This document shows positions 14,984-25,189 of a stretch of DNA of 64,000 nucleotides, piece after piece. Source of the DNA: an uncultured Prevotellaceae bacterium (GTDB taxonomy: Bacteria; Bacteroidota; Bacteroidia; Bacteroidales; Bacteroidaceae); assembly GCA_946185485.1 (NCBI GenBank), contig CAMHJQ010000016.1, forward strand, positions 1 through 64,000, given 5' to 3'. A model generated the notes under the pieces. The model searched no databases and was not told the origin of the DNA. It was given only the letters and a program-made list of their open reading frames with translations. The position numbers were made by a program, and so were the translations under genes. The first letter of the stretch is position 1, and each line of letters begins with the position of its first letter.

Positions 14984-16963
14984 TTAGTTCTTATAGTTAC
15001 GTGTCTGTACCTTGATTGCCTCGTACTCCAGCGGCTCCTTGATGAGCTCGGGCTCGTTGCCCTTGCCTTTGTACTCCCAGCAGCCTACGTAGAAGTAGTT
15101 CTCGTCGTCGCGCTTAGCCTCGCCTTCCTCGGTCTGGTACTCCTCGCGGAAGTGACCACCGCAAGACTCATTACGAGAGAGGGCGTCGAAGGCTACGAGC
15201 TGACCCATGGTGAAGAAGTCGCGGAGGTGGATAGCCTTGTCAAGCTCTACGTTCAGACCCTCCTTCGTGCCAGGCACGAACAGGTTGGTATCGAACTCCT
15301 TCTCCAGCTCATGCATCTTCTTCAGACCCGTCTTCAGGCCCTCAGCGGTGCGGCCCATGCCGACATACTCCCACATGATGTGACCCAGCTCCTTGTGGAT
15401 AGAGTCAACAGAGCGCTTACCCTTGATGTTCAGCAGGCGATCGAGTTCTGCATCCACCTTCTTCTCAGCCTCAGCGAACTCAGGACGGTCTGTGCTGACC
15501 TTCGGCCACACAGCCTGGTCGGCCAGATAGTTCTGGATGGTGTAAGGCAGCACGAAGTAACCGTCGGCCAGACCCTGCATCAGTGCCGAAGCACCCAGAC
15601 GGTTAGCACCGTGGTCAGAGAAGTTGCACTCACCAATAGCGAACAAACCTGGGATAGTGGTCTGCAGCTCGTAGTCAACCCAGATACCACCCATGGTGTA
15701 GTGGATGGCGGGATAGATCATCATGGGCTTATAGTACTTCACACCGTTAATCTCGTTAGCAACATCGCCAGGGAATACATCCGTGATCTCCTCGTACATC
15801 TCAAACAGGTTACCATAACGCTGCATGATGACATCGAGGCCCAGGCGGTTGATAGACTCCGAGAAGTCGAGGAACACGGCGAGACCCGTATTGTTGACAC
15901 CATAGCCCTTGTCGCAACGCTCCTTGGCGGCACGGCTGGCAACGTCACGAGGTACGAGGTTGCCAAATGCCGGATAGCGGCGCTCCAGATAGTAGTCACG
16001 ATCCTCCTCAGGAATATCCCAGCCCTGCTTCGTTCCAGCCTGCAGAGCCTTGGCATCCTCCAGCTTCTTGGGCACCCAGATACGGCCATCGTTACGCAGC
16101 GACTCAGACATCAGCGTCAGCTTAGACTGCTTGTCGCCATGAACGGGGATACAGGTGGGGTGAATCTGCACGTAAGAGGGATTAGCGAAGTAAGCACCCT
16201 TGCGATAGCACTGAACGGCAGCCGTGCAGTTGCAACCCATAGCATTGGTAGAGAGGAAGTAGGTATTTCCGTATCCACCAGTGGCAATGACCACAGCGTT
16301 TGCCGAGAAGCGCTCCAGCTTACCGGTTACGAGGTTCTTGGCGATGATACCACGAGCGCGACCATCAACGATGACCACATCCTCCATCTCGTAACGGGTA
16401 TAGAGCTTCACCTTGCCAGCATTTACCTGACAGCTCAGAGAGCTATAGGCACCCAGCAACAGCTGCTGACCGGTCTGACCCTTAGCATAGAAAGTACGGC
16501 TTACCTGAGCACCACCGAACGAACGGTTGGCCAGCATGCCACCATACTCACGAGCAAAGGGAACACCCTGGGCCACGCACTGGTCGATAATGTTGTTCGA
16601 GACCTCAGCCAAACGATAGACGTTGGCCTCGCGAGCACGATAGTCACCACCCTTCACGGTATCGTAGAACAGACGGTAGACAGAGTCACCATCGTTCTGA
16701 TAGTTCTTGGCGGCATTGATACCACCCTGAGCGGCGATAGAGTGAGCACGGCGGGGAGAGTCCTGAATGCACAGGTTGATGACGTTGAAGCCCATCTCAC
16801 CGAGTGAAGCGGCAGCAGAAGCACCAGCCAAGCCAGTACCAACCACTATCACGTCGAGCTTCAGCTTGTTCTTGGGGTTAACCAAGCGCTGATGAGCCTT
16901 ATATTCCTTCCATTTCTCAGGTACTGGACCTGCGGGAATCTTTGAATCTAATACTTTTGCCAT
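14984..16963 (-). CDS. frdA: Fumarate reductase/succinate dehydrogenase flavoprotein subunit
   Basis: 659 residues. Rossmann start [19 protein letters not shown] (about residues 35-53). [15 protein letters not shown] holds the histidine that covalently binds [18 protein letters not shown] and [20 protein letters not shown] follow as in the fumarate reductase family of epsilonproteobacteria and Bacteroides. It reduces fumarate to succinate at the cytoplasmic face of the inner membrane. It lies 44 nt after frdC. A long open frame on the opposite strand (14960-16807) is a codon-bias shadow, not a gene. Confidence 0.96.
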   Translation of the reverse strand: MAKVLDSKIPAGPVPEKWKEYKAHQRLVNPKNKLKLDVIVVGTGLAGASAAASLGEMGFNVINLCIQDSPRRAHSIAAQGGINAAKNYQNDGDSVYRLFYDTVKGGDYRAREANVYRLAEVSNNIIDQCVAQGVPFAREYGGMLANRSFGGAQVSRTFYAKGQTGQQLLLGAYSSLSCQVNAGKVKLYTRYEMEDVVIVDGRARGIIAKNLVTGKLERFSANAVVIATGGYGNTYFLSTNAMGCNCTAAVQCYRKGAYFANPSYVQIHPTCIPVHGDKQSKLTLMSESLRNDGRIWVPKKLEDAKALQAGTKQGWDIPEEDRDYYLERRYPAFGNLVPRDVASRAAKERCDKGYGVNNTGLAVFLDFSESINRLGLDVIMQRYGNLFEMYEEITDVFPGDVANEINGVKYYKPMMIYPAIHYTMGGIWVDYELQTTIPGLFAIGECNFSDHGANRLGASALMQGLADGYFVLPYTIQNYLADQAVWPKVSTDRPEFAEAEKKVDAELDRLLNIKGKRSVDSIHKELGHIMWEYVGMGRTAEGLKTGLKKMHELEKEFDTNLFVPGTKEGLNVELDKAIHLRDFFTMGQLVAFDALSRNESCGGHFREEYQTEEGEAKRDDENYFYVGCWEYKGKGNEPELIKEPLEYEAIKVQTRNYKN

Positions 16964-17007
16964 AATCTTTTTCTGAATTATAAAATTAAAAGATTAAAAA
17001 ATAAAAA

Positions 17008-17745
17008 CTACTGACAGCAAGCGGCAGCAGCCTCTTTGCAGCAGTCAGCAGCAGCACCATCACAGCAAAGAGAAGGAGCGCAGCCGAACCAGAAAGCCAG
17101 TACCACTACGAGGAAGCCTAACATCAGCAGGGTGACATAGATGCCGCCAATCATCTTCCAACGGCAGAGCCATGTCTTACCACTCCATCCGAGGGTCTGC
17201 ATGGCACTCCAGAAGCCGTGAGTCAGGTGAAGCCAGATGGCCACGAGCCAGATGATGTAGAGCACACTGAACACAGGATTCGAGAACGTCTCCTTGATCC
17301 ATCCGAAGCCATCGGAAGGACTCAGCGTAGTCTCCATGCCCAAGAGTTCGGCAAACATCATGTTGTACCAGAAGTTGAACAAGTGGAGCAGAAGACCCAG
17401 GCAGATGATGATACCCAGGACGAGCATGTTCTTAGACGCCCACTCCACCTTGCCAGCATTCACCGTCGTAGCCACGTCGTAGCGGTTGTCGCCACGGGCA
17501 GTACGGTTCTGTGCAGTCAGGATGAATGCATAGACGATGTGAATCACAGCCAGAGCAGCCAGACCCAGTGTAGCCACAACGGCATACCAGTTGGCACCCA
17601 GCAATTCGCAAATCATGTTGTAAGCCTCGCCGGAGAAGAGCGCTACGATGTTCATGCAACAGTGGAATGTCAAGAACAGAATCAACGCTAAACCGGTTAC
17701 GGACATTACAACCTTTCGACCGATTGATGAATTAAATAACCACAT
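17008..17745 (-). CDS. frdC: Fumarate reductase/succinate dehydrogenase cytochrome b subunit with Cys-rich tail
   Basis: 245 residues, five membrane segments (from LALILFLTFHCCMN to LLMLGFLVVVLAFWFG), with histidines HCCMN, HIVYAF, LHLFN and HLTHGFW in positions expected of the two-haem-b anchors of class B enzymes. It anchors FrdAB and takes electrons from menaquinol. The last 25 residues after the fifth helix are odd: seven cysteines, six of them in three CC pairs, spaced by alanine/aspartate-rich segments (CAPSLCCDGAAADCCKEAAA, then ACCQ). Such a tail could bind metal or form disulfides; I do not know it from the well-studied enzymes. First gene of the operon, with a promoter at 17819-17850. 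Confidence 0.92.
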   Translation of the reverse strand: MWLFNSSIGRKVVMSVTGLALILFLTFHCCMNIVALFSGEAYNMICELLGANWYAVVATLGLAALAVIHIVYAFILTAQNRTARGDNRYDVATTVNAGKVEWASKNMLVLGIIICLGLLLHLFNFWYNMMFAELLGMETTLSPSDGFGWIKETFSNPVFSVLYIIWLVAIWLHLTHGFWSAMQTLGWSGKTWLCRWKMIGGIYVTLLMLGFLVVVLAFWFGCAPSLCCDGAAADCCKEAAAACCQ

Positions 17746-17818
17746 AATTGAATTAAATTATTAATAATTTGAACTTAAAATACTTGATAATAGGTATTGC
17801 ACAAAACGTTTTAGGGGA

Positions 17819-17850
17819 CAAAAGTAATAAAAAAAGGTGAATTGCGCAAA
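17819..17850 (-). promoter_or_regulatory. Promoter of the frdCAB operon
   Basis: Minus strand TTTG (17847-17850), 20 bp, then TACTTTTG (17819-17826): a full Bacteroidetes sigma-ABfr-type promoter. It is back to back with the sufB promoter, whose -7 box is at 17870-17877, leaving 19 bp between the frdC -33 box and the sufB -7 box. Confidence 0.75.
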
Positions 17851-17869
17851 CGTTTTCGTTCTTTTTTAG

Positions 17870-17877
17870 TAAATTTG
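17870..17877 (+). promoter_or_regulatory. -7 box for sufB
   Basis: TAAATTTG followed by C, 20 nt before the ATG at 17898. The -33 region overlaps the divergent frdC promoter, so the two may influence each other. Confidence 0.6.
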
Positions 17878-17897
17878 CGCCCAAAAACTGAAAAGTA

Positions 17898-19343
17898 ATG
17901 AGTGAAAAGAATCAGTTTGTCCGTCAAGTAGCCGAACAGAAGTATGAATTCGGCTTCACGACGGATGTCCATACAGAAATCATCGAGAAGGGACTGAACG
18001 AGGATATCGTGCGTCTTATTTCCCAGAAGAAAGGCGAGCCGCAATGGATGCTTGACTTCCGTCTGCAGGCCTTCCGCTACTGGGAGCAGCAGACCGAGCC
18101 AACGTGGGGCCACGTCCATGTGCCGCCCATCGACTACCAGGGCATCTCCTACTACGCCGACCCCATGGCACAAAAGCCCAAAGGCGACGGCAAGATAGAC
18201 CCGGAATTGGAAAAGACCTTCGACAAGCTGGGCATCCCCTTGGAGGAGCGCCTGGCCTTGAGTGGCAACACCGCTGTCGATGCCATCATGGACTCTGTCA
18301 GCGTCAAGACCACTTTTAAGGAAAAGCTGGCCGAGAAGGGCGTCATCTTCTGTTCCATCGGCGATGCCATCAAGGAGCATGGCGATCTGGTGCGGCAGTA
18401 CTTAGGCACCGTCGTGCCTTACCGCGACAACTACTTTGCCGCCCTCAACTCTGCCGTCTTCTCCGACGGGTCGTTCGTCTATATCCCCAAGGGTGTGCGC
18501 TGTCCCATGGAACTCAGTTCCTACTTCCGCATCAACGCCCGAAATACAGGACAGTTCGAACGTACCCTCATCATTGCCGACGACGATGCCTACGTCTCCT
18601 ATCTGGAGGGCTGTACTGCCCCCATGCGTGACGAGAACCAGCTGCATGCTGCCATCGTGGAGATAGTCGTCATGAACCGTGCCGAGGTGAAGTATTCTAC
18701 CGTCCAGAACTGGTATCCCGGCGACGAGAACGGCAAGGGCGGTGTGCTCAACCTGGTCACCAAGCGCGGCGACCTGCGCGGCGTGGACTCCAAACTGTCG
18801 TGGACACAGGTGGAGACGGGGTCTGCCATCACGTGGAAATATCCTTCCTGCGTGCTGCGCGGTGACCGTTCACAGGCAGAATTCTACTCGGTGGCCGTCA
18901 CCAACAACTACCAGGAGGCCGATACGGGTACGAAGATGATTCATATCGGTAAGGACACCACGTCGACCATCATCTCGAAAGGTATCTCCGCCGGACACTC
19001 CCAGAACAGCTACCGAGGCCTGGTACGCGCCACCAGCAATGCCGACAATGCCCGCAACTATTCGTCGTGCGACTCCCTGTTGTTGGGTTCCGACTGTGGT
19101 GCCCACACGTTCCCCTATATGGATGTCCATAACGACACGGCCATCTTTGAGCACGAGGCGACGACGAGCAAGATTTCCGAAGACCAGCTATTCTACTGCA
19201 CCCAGCGTGGCATCCCCATGGAACAGGCCGTCGGGCTGATTGTCAACGGCTATGCCAAGGAAGTGCTGCAGAAGCTGCCGATGGAGTTTGCCGTCGAGGC
19301 CCAGAAGCTGCTGTCGGTCTCGCTGGAAGGCACGGTCGGGTAG
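17898..19343 (+). CDS. sufB: Fe-S cluster assembly scaffold protein SufB
   Basis: 481 residues, the normal SufB length. Landmarks: [20 protein letters not shown] near the start, [77 protein letters not shown], and [20 protein letters not shown] with the conserved cysteine, then [21 protein letters not shown]. SufB is the core of the SufBCD scaffold that builds Fe-S clusters. It is unusual here that sufC, sufD and sufS do not follow; the next gene, priA, is unrelated. Confidence 0.96.
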   Translation: MSEKNQFVRQVAEQKYEFGFTTDVHTEIIEKGLNEDIVRLISQKKGEPQWMLDFRLQAFRYWEQQTEPTWGHVHVPPIDYQGISYYADPMAQKPKGDGKIDPELEKTFDKLGIPLEERLALSGNTAVDAIMDSVSVKTTFKEKLAEKGVIFCSIGDAIKEHGDLVRQYLGTVVPYRDNYFAALNSAVFSDGSFVYIPKGVRCPMELSSYFRINARNTGQFERTLIIADDDAYVSYLEGCTAPMRDENQLHAAIVEIVVMNRAEVKYSTVQNWYPGDENGKGGVLNLVTKRGDLRGVDSKLSWTQVETGSAITWKYPSCVLRGDRSQAEFYSVAVTNNYQEADTGTKMIHIGKDTTSTIISKGISAGHSQNSYRGLVRATSNADNARNYSSCDSLLLGSDCGAHTFPYMDVHNDTAIFEHEATTSKISEDQLFYCTQRGIPMEQAVGLIVNGYAKEVLQKLPMEFAVEAQKLLSVSLEGTVG

Positions 19344-19410
19344 TGAAAGATTAAAGATGAAAGATGAAAAATTAATTATCCATTTTCAATTATCAATTAG
19401 CGATTAGCGA

Positions 19411-21678
19411 ATGCGCCTGACGTATGCCGATGTCATTCTGCCCGTGCCCCTCTATGGCACTTTTACCTACAGCATACCTGCCGGTGTGGCTGTAACGGTC
19501 GGCATGCGCGTGTTGGTACCCTTTGGTCGCAACAAGACCTATATCGGCATCGTCTCCAGACTACATAGTGAGGCTCCCACAGGCTACGAGGTCAAGGCCA
19601 TCGTCAAGGTGGCTGATGCCTACCCTATCGTCACCGACCTGCAGCTCCGGCTGTGGTGGTGGATTGGCGACTACTACCTGTCGCCCATCGGCGAGGTGCT
19701 GAAAGCTGCACTGCCAGCAGGGCTGAAAGCCGAGGACGGCTACAAGCCGCGTACGGAGACCTATATCCGACTGACAGAACAATACCGCAATATGACCGCC
19801 TTGCACATTGCGCTAAACGTGCTTTCAAGGGCCAGGAAACAGCTGGAGGTGTTTACTGAATATCTGGCATTGTCACATTGGGACGAGGTGGAAAACGGTA
19901 TCGAGCCGGTCGAGGTGACCCGCGAAGAACTGATGAATGTCAGCGGAGCCTCGGCAGAGACACTGAAGCTGTTGGAGAAGCGCCAGATGCTGGAGACCTA
20001 CGAGGTGGAGGTAGGCCGCCTGAACCTTGGTGGCGACTATCGTCCCGACCTCATCAAACCCTTGAGCGCAGCCCAGCAGGATGCCTATAACGGCATCTTG
20101 ATGTCGATGATGAAGAAGCAGGTCACCCTGCTGCACGGCGTCACGGGTTCGGGAAAGACAGAAATATACATCCACCTCATCCAGCGCGCCCTGGAACACA
20201 AGGAGCAGGTGCTCTACCTATTGCCCGAGATAGCCCTGACGGTACAGATGATGCAGCGCCTGCAGCGCATCTTCGGCAACCGCTTAGGCATCTACCACTC
20301 CAAATATTCTGATGCCGAACGGGTGGAAATCTGGCAGAAGCAGTTGTCTGCCAACCCCTACGACGTCATCCTCGGCGCCCGCTCCGCCGTCTTCCTGCCT
20401 TTCCAGCGCTTAGGTCTGGTCATCGTCGACGAGGAGCATGAGAGCAGCTACAAGCAGCAAGACCCCGCTCCGCGCTATCATGCCCGCAATACAGCCATCA
20501 TGCTGTCGCAACTGGCCAACAAAGCCAAAGTCCTTCTGGGCAGTGCGACGCCGTCATTGGAAAGCTATCACAACGCCATGACGGGGAAGTACGGGTTGGT
20601 GGAACTGAAAGAGCGCTATCAGGGCATCGAGATGCCTGAGATACAAGTGGTGGACACGGCAGACCTGACGCGCCGAAAGATGATGGCAGGGCCCTTCTCT
20701 CCTTTGTTATTGACACGTGTGCGCGAGGCCCTGGAGCGTGGCGAACAGGCCATCCTCTTCCAGAACCGCCGCGGCTTTGCACCCCAGATAGCCTGTAACC
20801 AATGCGGCTGGGTGCCCACCTGCGACCACTGCGACGTCAAGCTGACGCTGCATCGGCAACTGAACCAGTTGACTTGCCACTACTGCGGAGCCACCTACCA
20901 TGTGCCCACGGAGTGTCCCTGCTGTGGTTCCACCGACCTGCGCACCCACGGCTATGGCACGGAGAAGATAGAGCAGCAGGTACGCGAGATGTTCCCCGAG
21001 GCCCGCATCGCCCGCATGGACTTGGACACCACCCGCACCCGCAATGCCTACGAGCGCATCATCACCGACTTTGGGGCAGGGCGTACCAATATCCTGATTG
21101 GCACACAGATGGTCTCGAAAGGCCTCGACTTCGACCACGTCTCGGTAGTCGGCATCGTCAATGCCGACTCCATGCTCAACATGCCCGACTTCCGCGCCTA
21201 CGAGCATGCTTTTATGATGATGTCGCAGGTCAGTGGTCGGGCAGGTCGCAAAAACAAGCGCGGACAGGTCATCCTACAGACCAAGCAGAAGGACGTGCCC
21301 GTCATCAGCCAGGTGGTACATCACGACTATACCGCCTTCTACCGCTCCATCATCGCCGAGCGCCAGCAGTTCCGCTACCCGCCCTATACGCGCCTGACTG
21401 CCGTCTACCTGAAGCATCGTCAGGATGCTGTCGTAGAGGCGGCCGCCGCCGCCATGGGGAGCCTGCTGCGCCAGTGGTTTGGCAACCGTGTGCTGGGTCC
21501 CGACAAGCCGTCTGTAGCCAAGGTGAAACAGCAGAATATCCGCAAGCTGTTGCTGAAGCTGGAGTTAGGTATTGACATGAAGCGAGTCCGCGACTATCTG
21601 TTGCTGGCTCAGCGTCAGATACTCGCGGACAAGCGCTTCTCGACGTTGCAGATCTACTACGATGTAGACCCGCAGTAA
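19411..21678 (+). CDS. priA: Primosomal replication helicase PriA
   Basis: 755 residues. N-terminal 3'-DNA-binding domain (TYADVILPVPL, VLVPFGRNKTYIGIV), Walker A LLHGVTGSGKTEIYI (about residue 240), the DEEH box VIVDEEHESSYKQ, and a zinc module of eight cysteines within CNQCGWVPTCDHCD, CHYCG and CPCCG. Motifs V and VI follow as QMVSKGLDFDHVSVVG and QVSGRAGRKNKRG. PriA reloads the replisome at collapsed forks. The 67-nt gap after sufB holds short AT-rich repeats (aaagatgaaagatgaaaa, tagcgattagcg). It converges on upp with 3 nt between the stop codons. Confidence 0.96.
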   Translation: MRLTYADVILPVPLYGTFTYSIPAGVAVTVGMRVLVPFGRNKTYIGIVSRLHSEAPTGYEVKAIVKVADAYPIVTDLQLRLWWWIGDYYLSPIGEVLKAALPAGLKAEDGYKPRTETYIRLTEQYRNMTALHIALNVLSRARKQLEVFTEYLALSHWDEVENGIEPVEVTREELMNVSGASAETLKLLEKRQMLETYEVEVGRLNLGGDYRPDLIKPLSAAQQDAYNGILMSMMKKQVTLLHGVTGSGKTEIYIHLIQRALEHKEQVLYLLPEIALTVQMMQRLQRIFGNRLGIYHSKYSDAERVEIWQKQLSANPYDVILGARSAVFLPFQRLGLVIVDEEHESSYKQQDPAPRYHARNTAIMLSQLANKAKVLLGSATPSLESYHNAMTGKYGLVELKERYQGIEMPEIQVVDTADLTRRKMMAGPFSPLLLTRVREALERGEQAILFQNRRGFAPQIACNQCGWVPTCDHCDVKLTLHRQLNQLTCHYCGATYHVPTECPCCGSTDLRTHGYGTEKIEQQVREMFPEARIARMDLDTTRTRNAYERIITDFGAGRTNILIGTQMVSKGLDFDHVSVVGIVNADSMLNMPDFRAYEHAFMMMSQVSGRAGRKNKRGQVILQTKQKDVPVISQVVHHDYTAFYRSIIAERQQFRYPPYTRLTAVYLKHRQDAVVEAAAAAMGSLLRQWFGNRVLGPDKPSVAKVKQQNIRKLLLKLELGIDMKRVRDYLLLAQRQILADKRFSTLQIYYDVDPQ

Positions 21679-21681
21679 CCT

Positions 21682-22374
21682 CTATTTGCCGTATTTCTCA
21701 GCCACCTTTCTGAAGCTCTGCAGCTTTTCGCCATAGCAGAGGTCGCCGCAGTCGCCGAAACCGGGGACGATATACTTCTGCTCGTTCATGCCCTGGTCGA
21801 TGGCTGCACACCAAATGGTGGCATTCTCTGGCAGGGCCTGCTTCACCACCTCGATGCCCTCGGGGGCGGCAATCACGCAGCAGAGGTGAATCTTCTTGGG
21901 CTTGCCAGTCTGTAGCAGTGACTCGATGGCAGCTGCCAGACTGCCGCCAGTAGCCAGCATGGGGTCGACGATGAGCAGCGTTTTATTCTTAACGCTTTGC
22001 GTAGCAATGTATTCGGTATGTATGCCTACCTCAGTATGCTCACGGTTGATATACATGCGGAAGGCTGACACAAAACCGTTGTCTGCCTTGTCGAACACGT
22101 TCAGGAAACCTTCGTGGAAAGGCAGTCCGGCGCGGAGCACGGTAGCCACCACCATGTCGTCCTTGGGCAGGGGGATGTCCAGCGTACCTAAGGGTGTGAC
22201 AACGGTCTTGGGTTTGTAGTCCAGGGTTTTCGACAACTCGTAAGCCATCATTTCACCAATGCGCTTGATGTTATGACGGAACAAGAGACGGTTTTTCTGA
22301 TAGTTCTTGTCGCGCAGCTCAGCCATATACTGGTTGATGATGCTGTTTCGTTCTGCAAAATTGATTACTTCCAT
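21682..22374 (-). CDS. upp: Uracil phosphoribosyltransferase
   Basis: 230 residues. The PRPP-binding loop LLIVDPMLATGGSLAAAIE (about residues 141-159) and the uracil-binding end YIVPGFGDCGDLCYG (about 203-217) are typical. It joins uracil and PRPP to UMP, a salvage reaction in the cytoplasm. The gene starts 58 nt after the GH2 gene that ends the large hydrolase operon; no good -7 box is visible in that gap, so read-through from the operon is possible. The length is a little above the E. coli enzyme owing to an N-terminal extension. Confidence 0.95.
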   Translation of the reverse strand: MEVINFAERNSIINQYMAELRDKNYQKNRLLFRHNIKRIGEMMAYELSKTLDYKPKTVVTPLGTLDIPLPKDDMVVATVLRAGLPFHEGFLNVFDKADNGFVSAFRMYINREHTEVGIHTEYIATQSVKNKTLLIVDPMLATGGSLAAAIESLLQTGKPKKIHLCCVIAAPEGIEVVKQALPENATIWCAAIDQGMNEQKYIVPGFGDCGDLCYGEKLQSFRKVAEKYGK

Positions 22375-22432
22375 GGCTTGATATTTTAAATTAATAACCT
22401 TTTTATATATAAAAACGGAGCAAGCTAAATCT

Positions 22433-25189
22433 TTATTGTTTCATGTCTAACCTTATCTTCAGTTGGTGCTTCTTGGTCTTGTCGATGGTGTACTTCTTCA
22501 GCACGCCAGGACCGCACGAGCTGTTGCCGATTCCCATGACGGCACAGTCGATGCTGAGGTAGGTCTTACCCTGGTCCTCCAGTTCGTAGTCGTGGGTCTT
22601 CGAGGCGATGTACTGGGCAGCGTACGGCAGGGCGCTGAAGGAGAAGGGTTCATCGACGGCTTCTATGCGCAGCTTCTTTCCTTTCTTCGTCTTCAGTTCT
22701 ACCATTGTGCAGTCCTCGTGGTTGCCACTGTCCTGCGGACGTGGATAATGAACATATTGTTCAGAAACCGTCGACTTCCACAAACCAATAGGGCATGACT
22801 CTTTGCGGTCAGGATAATTATCCCAAGGGCCGCGGCCGTACCACGTCAACTGCTCATACTCTCGTGGCAGTTCAATAAGAATGCCAAGGCGTGGCAGTGG
22901 GGGCAACGAGTCGGGAATCTCAAACGTAAAGACAAATTCATTGCCGTCTTGTTCTGTAATTACAGGCATGTGTAATGTGTCGAGTCCGCAACGTTTCCAG
23001 TCCTTAGCCAGCCAGTTGCCGAAGCTCTTATCGTTATCTGTCGGAGCACGGAAGCATTGTGTCTTGATGGAGGAAACAAGTGCAATAAGTGCCGCCGATA
23101 GTGATTTCTTGTTTTTTGAGGGTTTAGGTTTGGCTGCAGAGGTTTCAGCAAATGCTTTCGGTCCATTTCCATAGACGGACTGTACCTCATAGTATTTTGG
23201 TGTCAAGGTGCGGTCGCTCATGACGATACCGTTCATGCAGAAAGCGTGCAGGTTAGGTTTGTCGCCGAAGTCACCACCGTAAAGCACTTTTTCTACCATC
23301 CTACCTCTTATTTCTTCTTTCACGATGATGCCCTGATCCACCCAGTCCCAGATGAATCCACCGAGCATACGGGGATGCGAGTTGATTTCGTCCCAATACT
23401 CCTTGAAATTACCGAGGGCGTTTCCCATACAGTGGGCATATTCGCTGGTTAACACGGGGCGTGGACCGCCGTCACTGCCTATCCACGTACAGCGGTCGCC
23501 CTCACGCCGGGCTATCTCCAGCAGGCGTTCCCATCGGGCATTCTCAGCACGCTCCCGGTCGCTGCCCTCGGGGATGCCAGGGTTCAGGTACTCCTGCATG
23601 ACGCGAGGATAGAAACGGCTGATGACGTCTACCGTCGAGGGGTCGGGCGAGCCTTGTGCTCCTTCGTAGTGGACGGGACGGGTGGGGTCGAACTCATGCA
23701 GCCAGGCAGACATGGCGGCTTGGTTGGGACCATAGCCGCTCTCATTGCCAAGGCTCCAGAAGATGACGCAGGGGTGGTTCTTGTCGCGCTCAGCCATGCG
23801 GATGGCACGGTCCAGGAAGGCGTCGCCCCAGTCGGGCGTCGAGGCCAGCATGCCGCGCAGACCGTGCGTCTCGCAGTCGGCCTCATCCATGACGTACATG
23901 CCCATCGAGTCGCAGAGCTCATACCAGCGGGGACAGTTGGGGTAGTGGGCCAGTCGCACGGCATTGATGTTGGCCTCCTTCATTAGGCGCAGGTCTTGAA
24001 GCATGCGTTCCTCGCTCATCACGCGGGCGGTATAGGGGTCGTGCTCGTGGCGGTTGACGCCGCGTATCTTGATGGCGTTGCCGTTGACGAGCAGTTGCCC
24101 GTTCTTGATATTGATGGTGCGGAAACCAACCTTCTGCGTCACCTGTTCCACCACGGCACCCTCGGTGTTCTGCAGTTGTAGGCAGAGGGTATAGAGGTAG
24201 GGATGCTCCACACTCCACAACTTGGGATTAGCCACCTTCATCTCCATGCGGTTGAACTTACGATGACCTCGCTGGGGGAACCACTCGTTCATGCGGACGG
24301 CCTTGTGCTGGAGGTCGAGGACTTCGTCGGTAGCGATGGTGTCGCAAACAACTTCCGAGGCACCATCCAGGAGCGTGGCAACGAGGTGATAGCCGTCGCC
24401 CGTCTCACCCTGATAGACAGAGAACTGAGGATTCACCTGAAGCACGCCGTCCATCGAGGCACGCACCGCCACGTCGCGAAGACGTACATCGGGGGTGTGG
24501 TAGAGCAGCACGTCGCGGTGGATGCCACCAAAGCGCCAGAAGTCCTGGTCTTCGAGGTAGGAGCCGTCGCTGTACTTATACACCTCGACGGCTATCTGGT
24601 TCACACCCTTCTGAAGATAAGGCGTGACGTTGAACTCGGAGGGTTCCATAGAACCTTGTGAATAGCCTACCTGCTGACCGTTTATCCAGACATAGAAGGC
24701 AGACATGACGCCCTCGAAGCGCAGAAAGGTCTGACCTGCTTGCCAACCAGCGGGTAGGGTGAAGGTGCGACGGTATTGTCCCGTGGGGTTGCGCTCCACG
24801 TAAGTCGTCCACTCCTTTTTAGGCTCCTTCATCACATAGGGAGGGTCTATCTTGAAAGGATAGCCTGCCGAAATATAAATAGGTGTGCCGTAGCCGTTCA
24901 CCTCCCAGTTGGCAGGTACGGTCAGCTTGTCCCATGCCGAGGCGTCATAATCCGTGCGATAGAAGTCGCGGATGCGCTCGTCGGGAGTCTTGGTCCATCG
25001 AAACTGCCACGTTCCGTTCAGACTCACCATACGGTCGCCCTTGTGCTCGGCATAGGGAATAAAGTAGGCACGTGCTGGTTCACGGTTGATTTGCAGCACG
25101 TGGTTATCCTCCCAGTCATGGTGCTCTCCAGCGAGCATGGAGGTGGCAGGCAATAAGAGTCCTATTAGGCTATAAAGAATTTGTTTCAT
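22433..25189 (-). CDS. GH2 beta-galactosidase (LacZ-like) with shortened C-terminal half
   Basis: 918 residues with a signal peptide (to about SMLAG). The first part is normal for large GH2 enzymes: a jelly roll with NWEVNGYGTPIY, GYSQGSMEPSEFNVT and YLEDQDFWRFGGI; an Ig domain; and a barrel with WSLGNESGYGPN (acid/base Glu) and TSEYAHCMGNALGN (nucleophile Glu). After YYEVQSVYGNG the usual second Ig-like domain is missing. It is replaced by about 35 residues of low-complexity sequence (AETSAAKPKPSKNKKSLSAA), after which CFRAPTDNDKSFGNWLAKDW begins the last sandwich domain, itself shortened. The frame is open, so the protein is probably made. The start overlaps the previous gene by 4 bp (ATGA). 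Substrate presumed a beta-galactoside of a plant glycan. Confidence 0.87.
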   Translation of the reverse strand: MKQILYSLIGLLLPATSMLAGEHHDWEDNHVLQINREPARAYFIPYAEHKGDRMVSLNGTWQFRWTKTPDERIRDFYRTDYDASAWDKLTVPANWEVNGYGTPIYISAGYPFKIDPPYVMKEPKKEWTTYVERNPTGQYRRTFTLPAGWQAGQTFLRFEGVMSAFYVWINGQQVGYSQGSMEPSEFNVTPYLQKGVNQIAVEVYKYSDGSYLEDQDFWRFGGIHRDVLLYHTPDVRLRDVAVRASMDGVLQVNPQFSVYQGETGDGYHLVATLLDGASEVVCDTIATDEVLDLQHKAVRMNEWFPQRGHRKFNRMEMKVANPKLWSVEHPYLYTLCLQLQNTEGAVVEQVTQKVGFRTINIKNGQLLVNGNAIKIRGVNRHEHDPYTARVMSEERMLQDLRLMKEANINAVRLAHYPNCPRWYELCDSMGMYVMDEADCETHGLRGMLASTPDWGDAFLDRAIRMAERDKNHPCVIFWSLGNESGYGPNQAAMSAWLHEFDPTRPVHYEGAQGSPDPSTVDVISRFYPRVMQEYLNPGIPEGSDRERAENARWERLLEIARREGDRCTWIGSDGGPRPVLTSEYAHCMGNALGNFKEYWDEINSHPRMLGGFIWDWVDQGIIVKEEIRGRMVEKVLYGGDFGDKPNLHAFCMNGIVMSDRTLTPKYYEVQSVYGNGPKAFAETSAAKPKPSKNKKSLSAALIALVSSIKTQCFRAPTDNDKSFGNWLAKDWKRCGLDTLHMPVITEQDGNEFVFTFEIPDSLPPLPRLGILIELPREYEQLTWYGRGPWDNYPDRKESCPIGLWKSTVSEQYVHYPRPQDSGNHEDCTMVELKTKKGKKLRIEAVDEPFSFSALPYAAQYIASKTHDYELEDQGKTYLSIDCAVMGIGNSSCGPGVLKKYTIDKTKKHQLKIRLDMKQ

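Noticed and set aside
14960..16807. A 615-codon open frame on the plus strand opposite frdA
   Set aside because: It lies fully antisense to a certain gene, has no promoter or protein-like composition, and follows from strong codon bias on the other strand.
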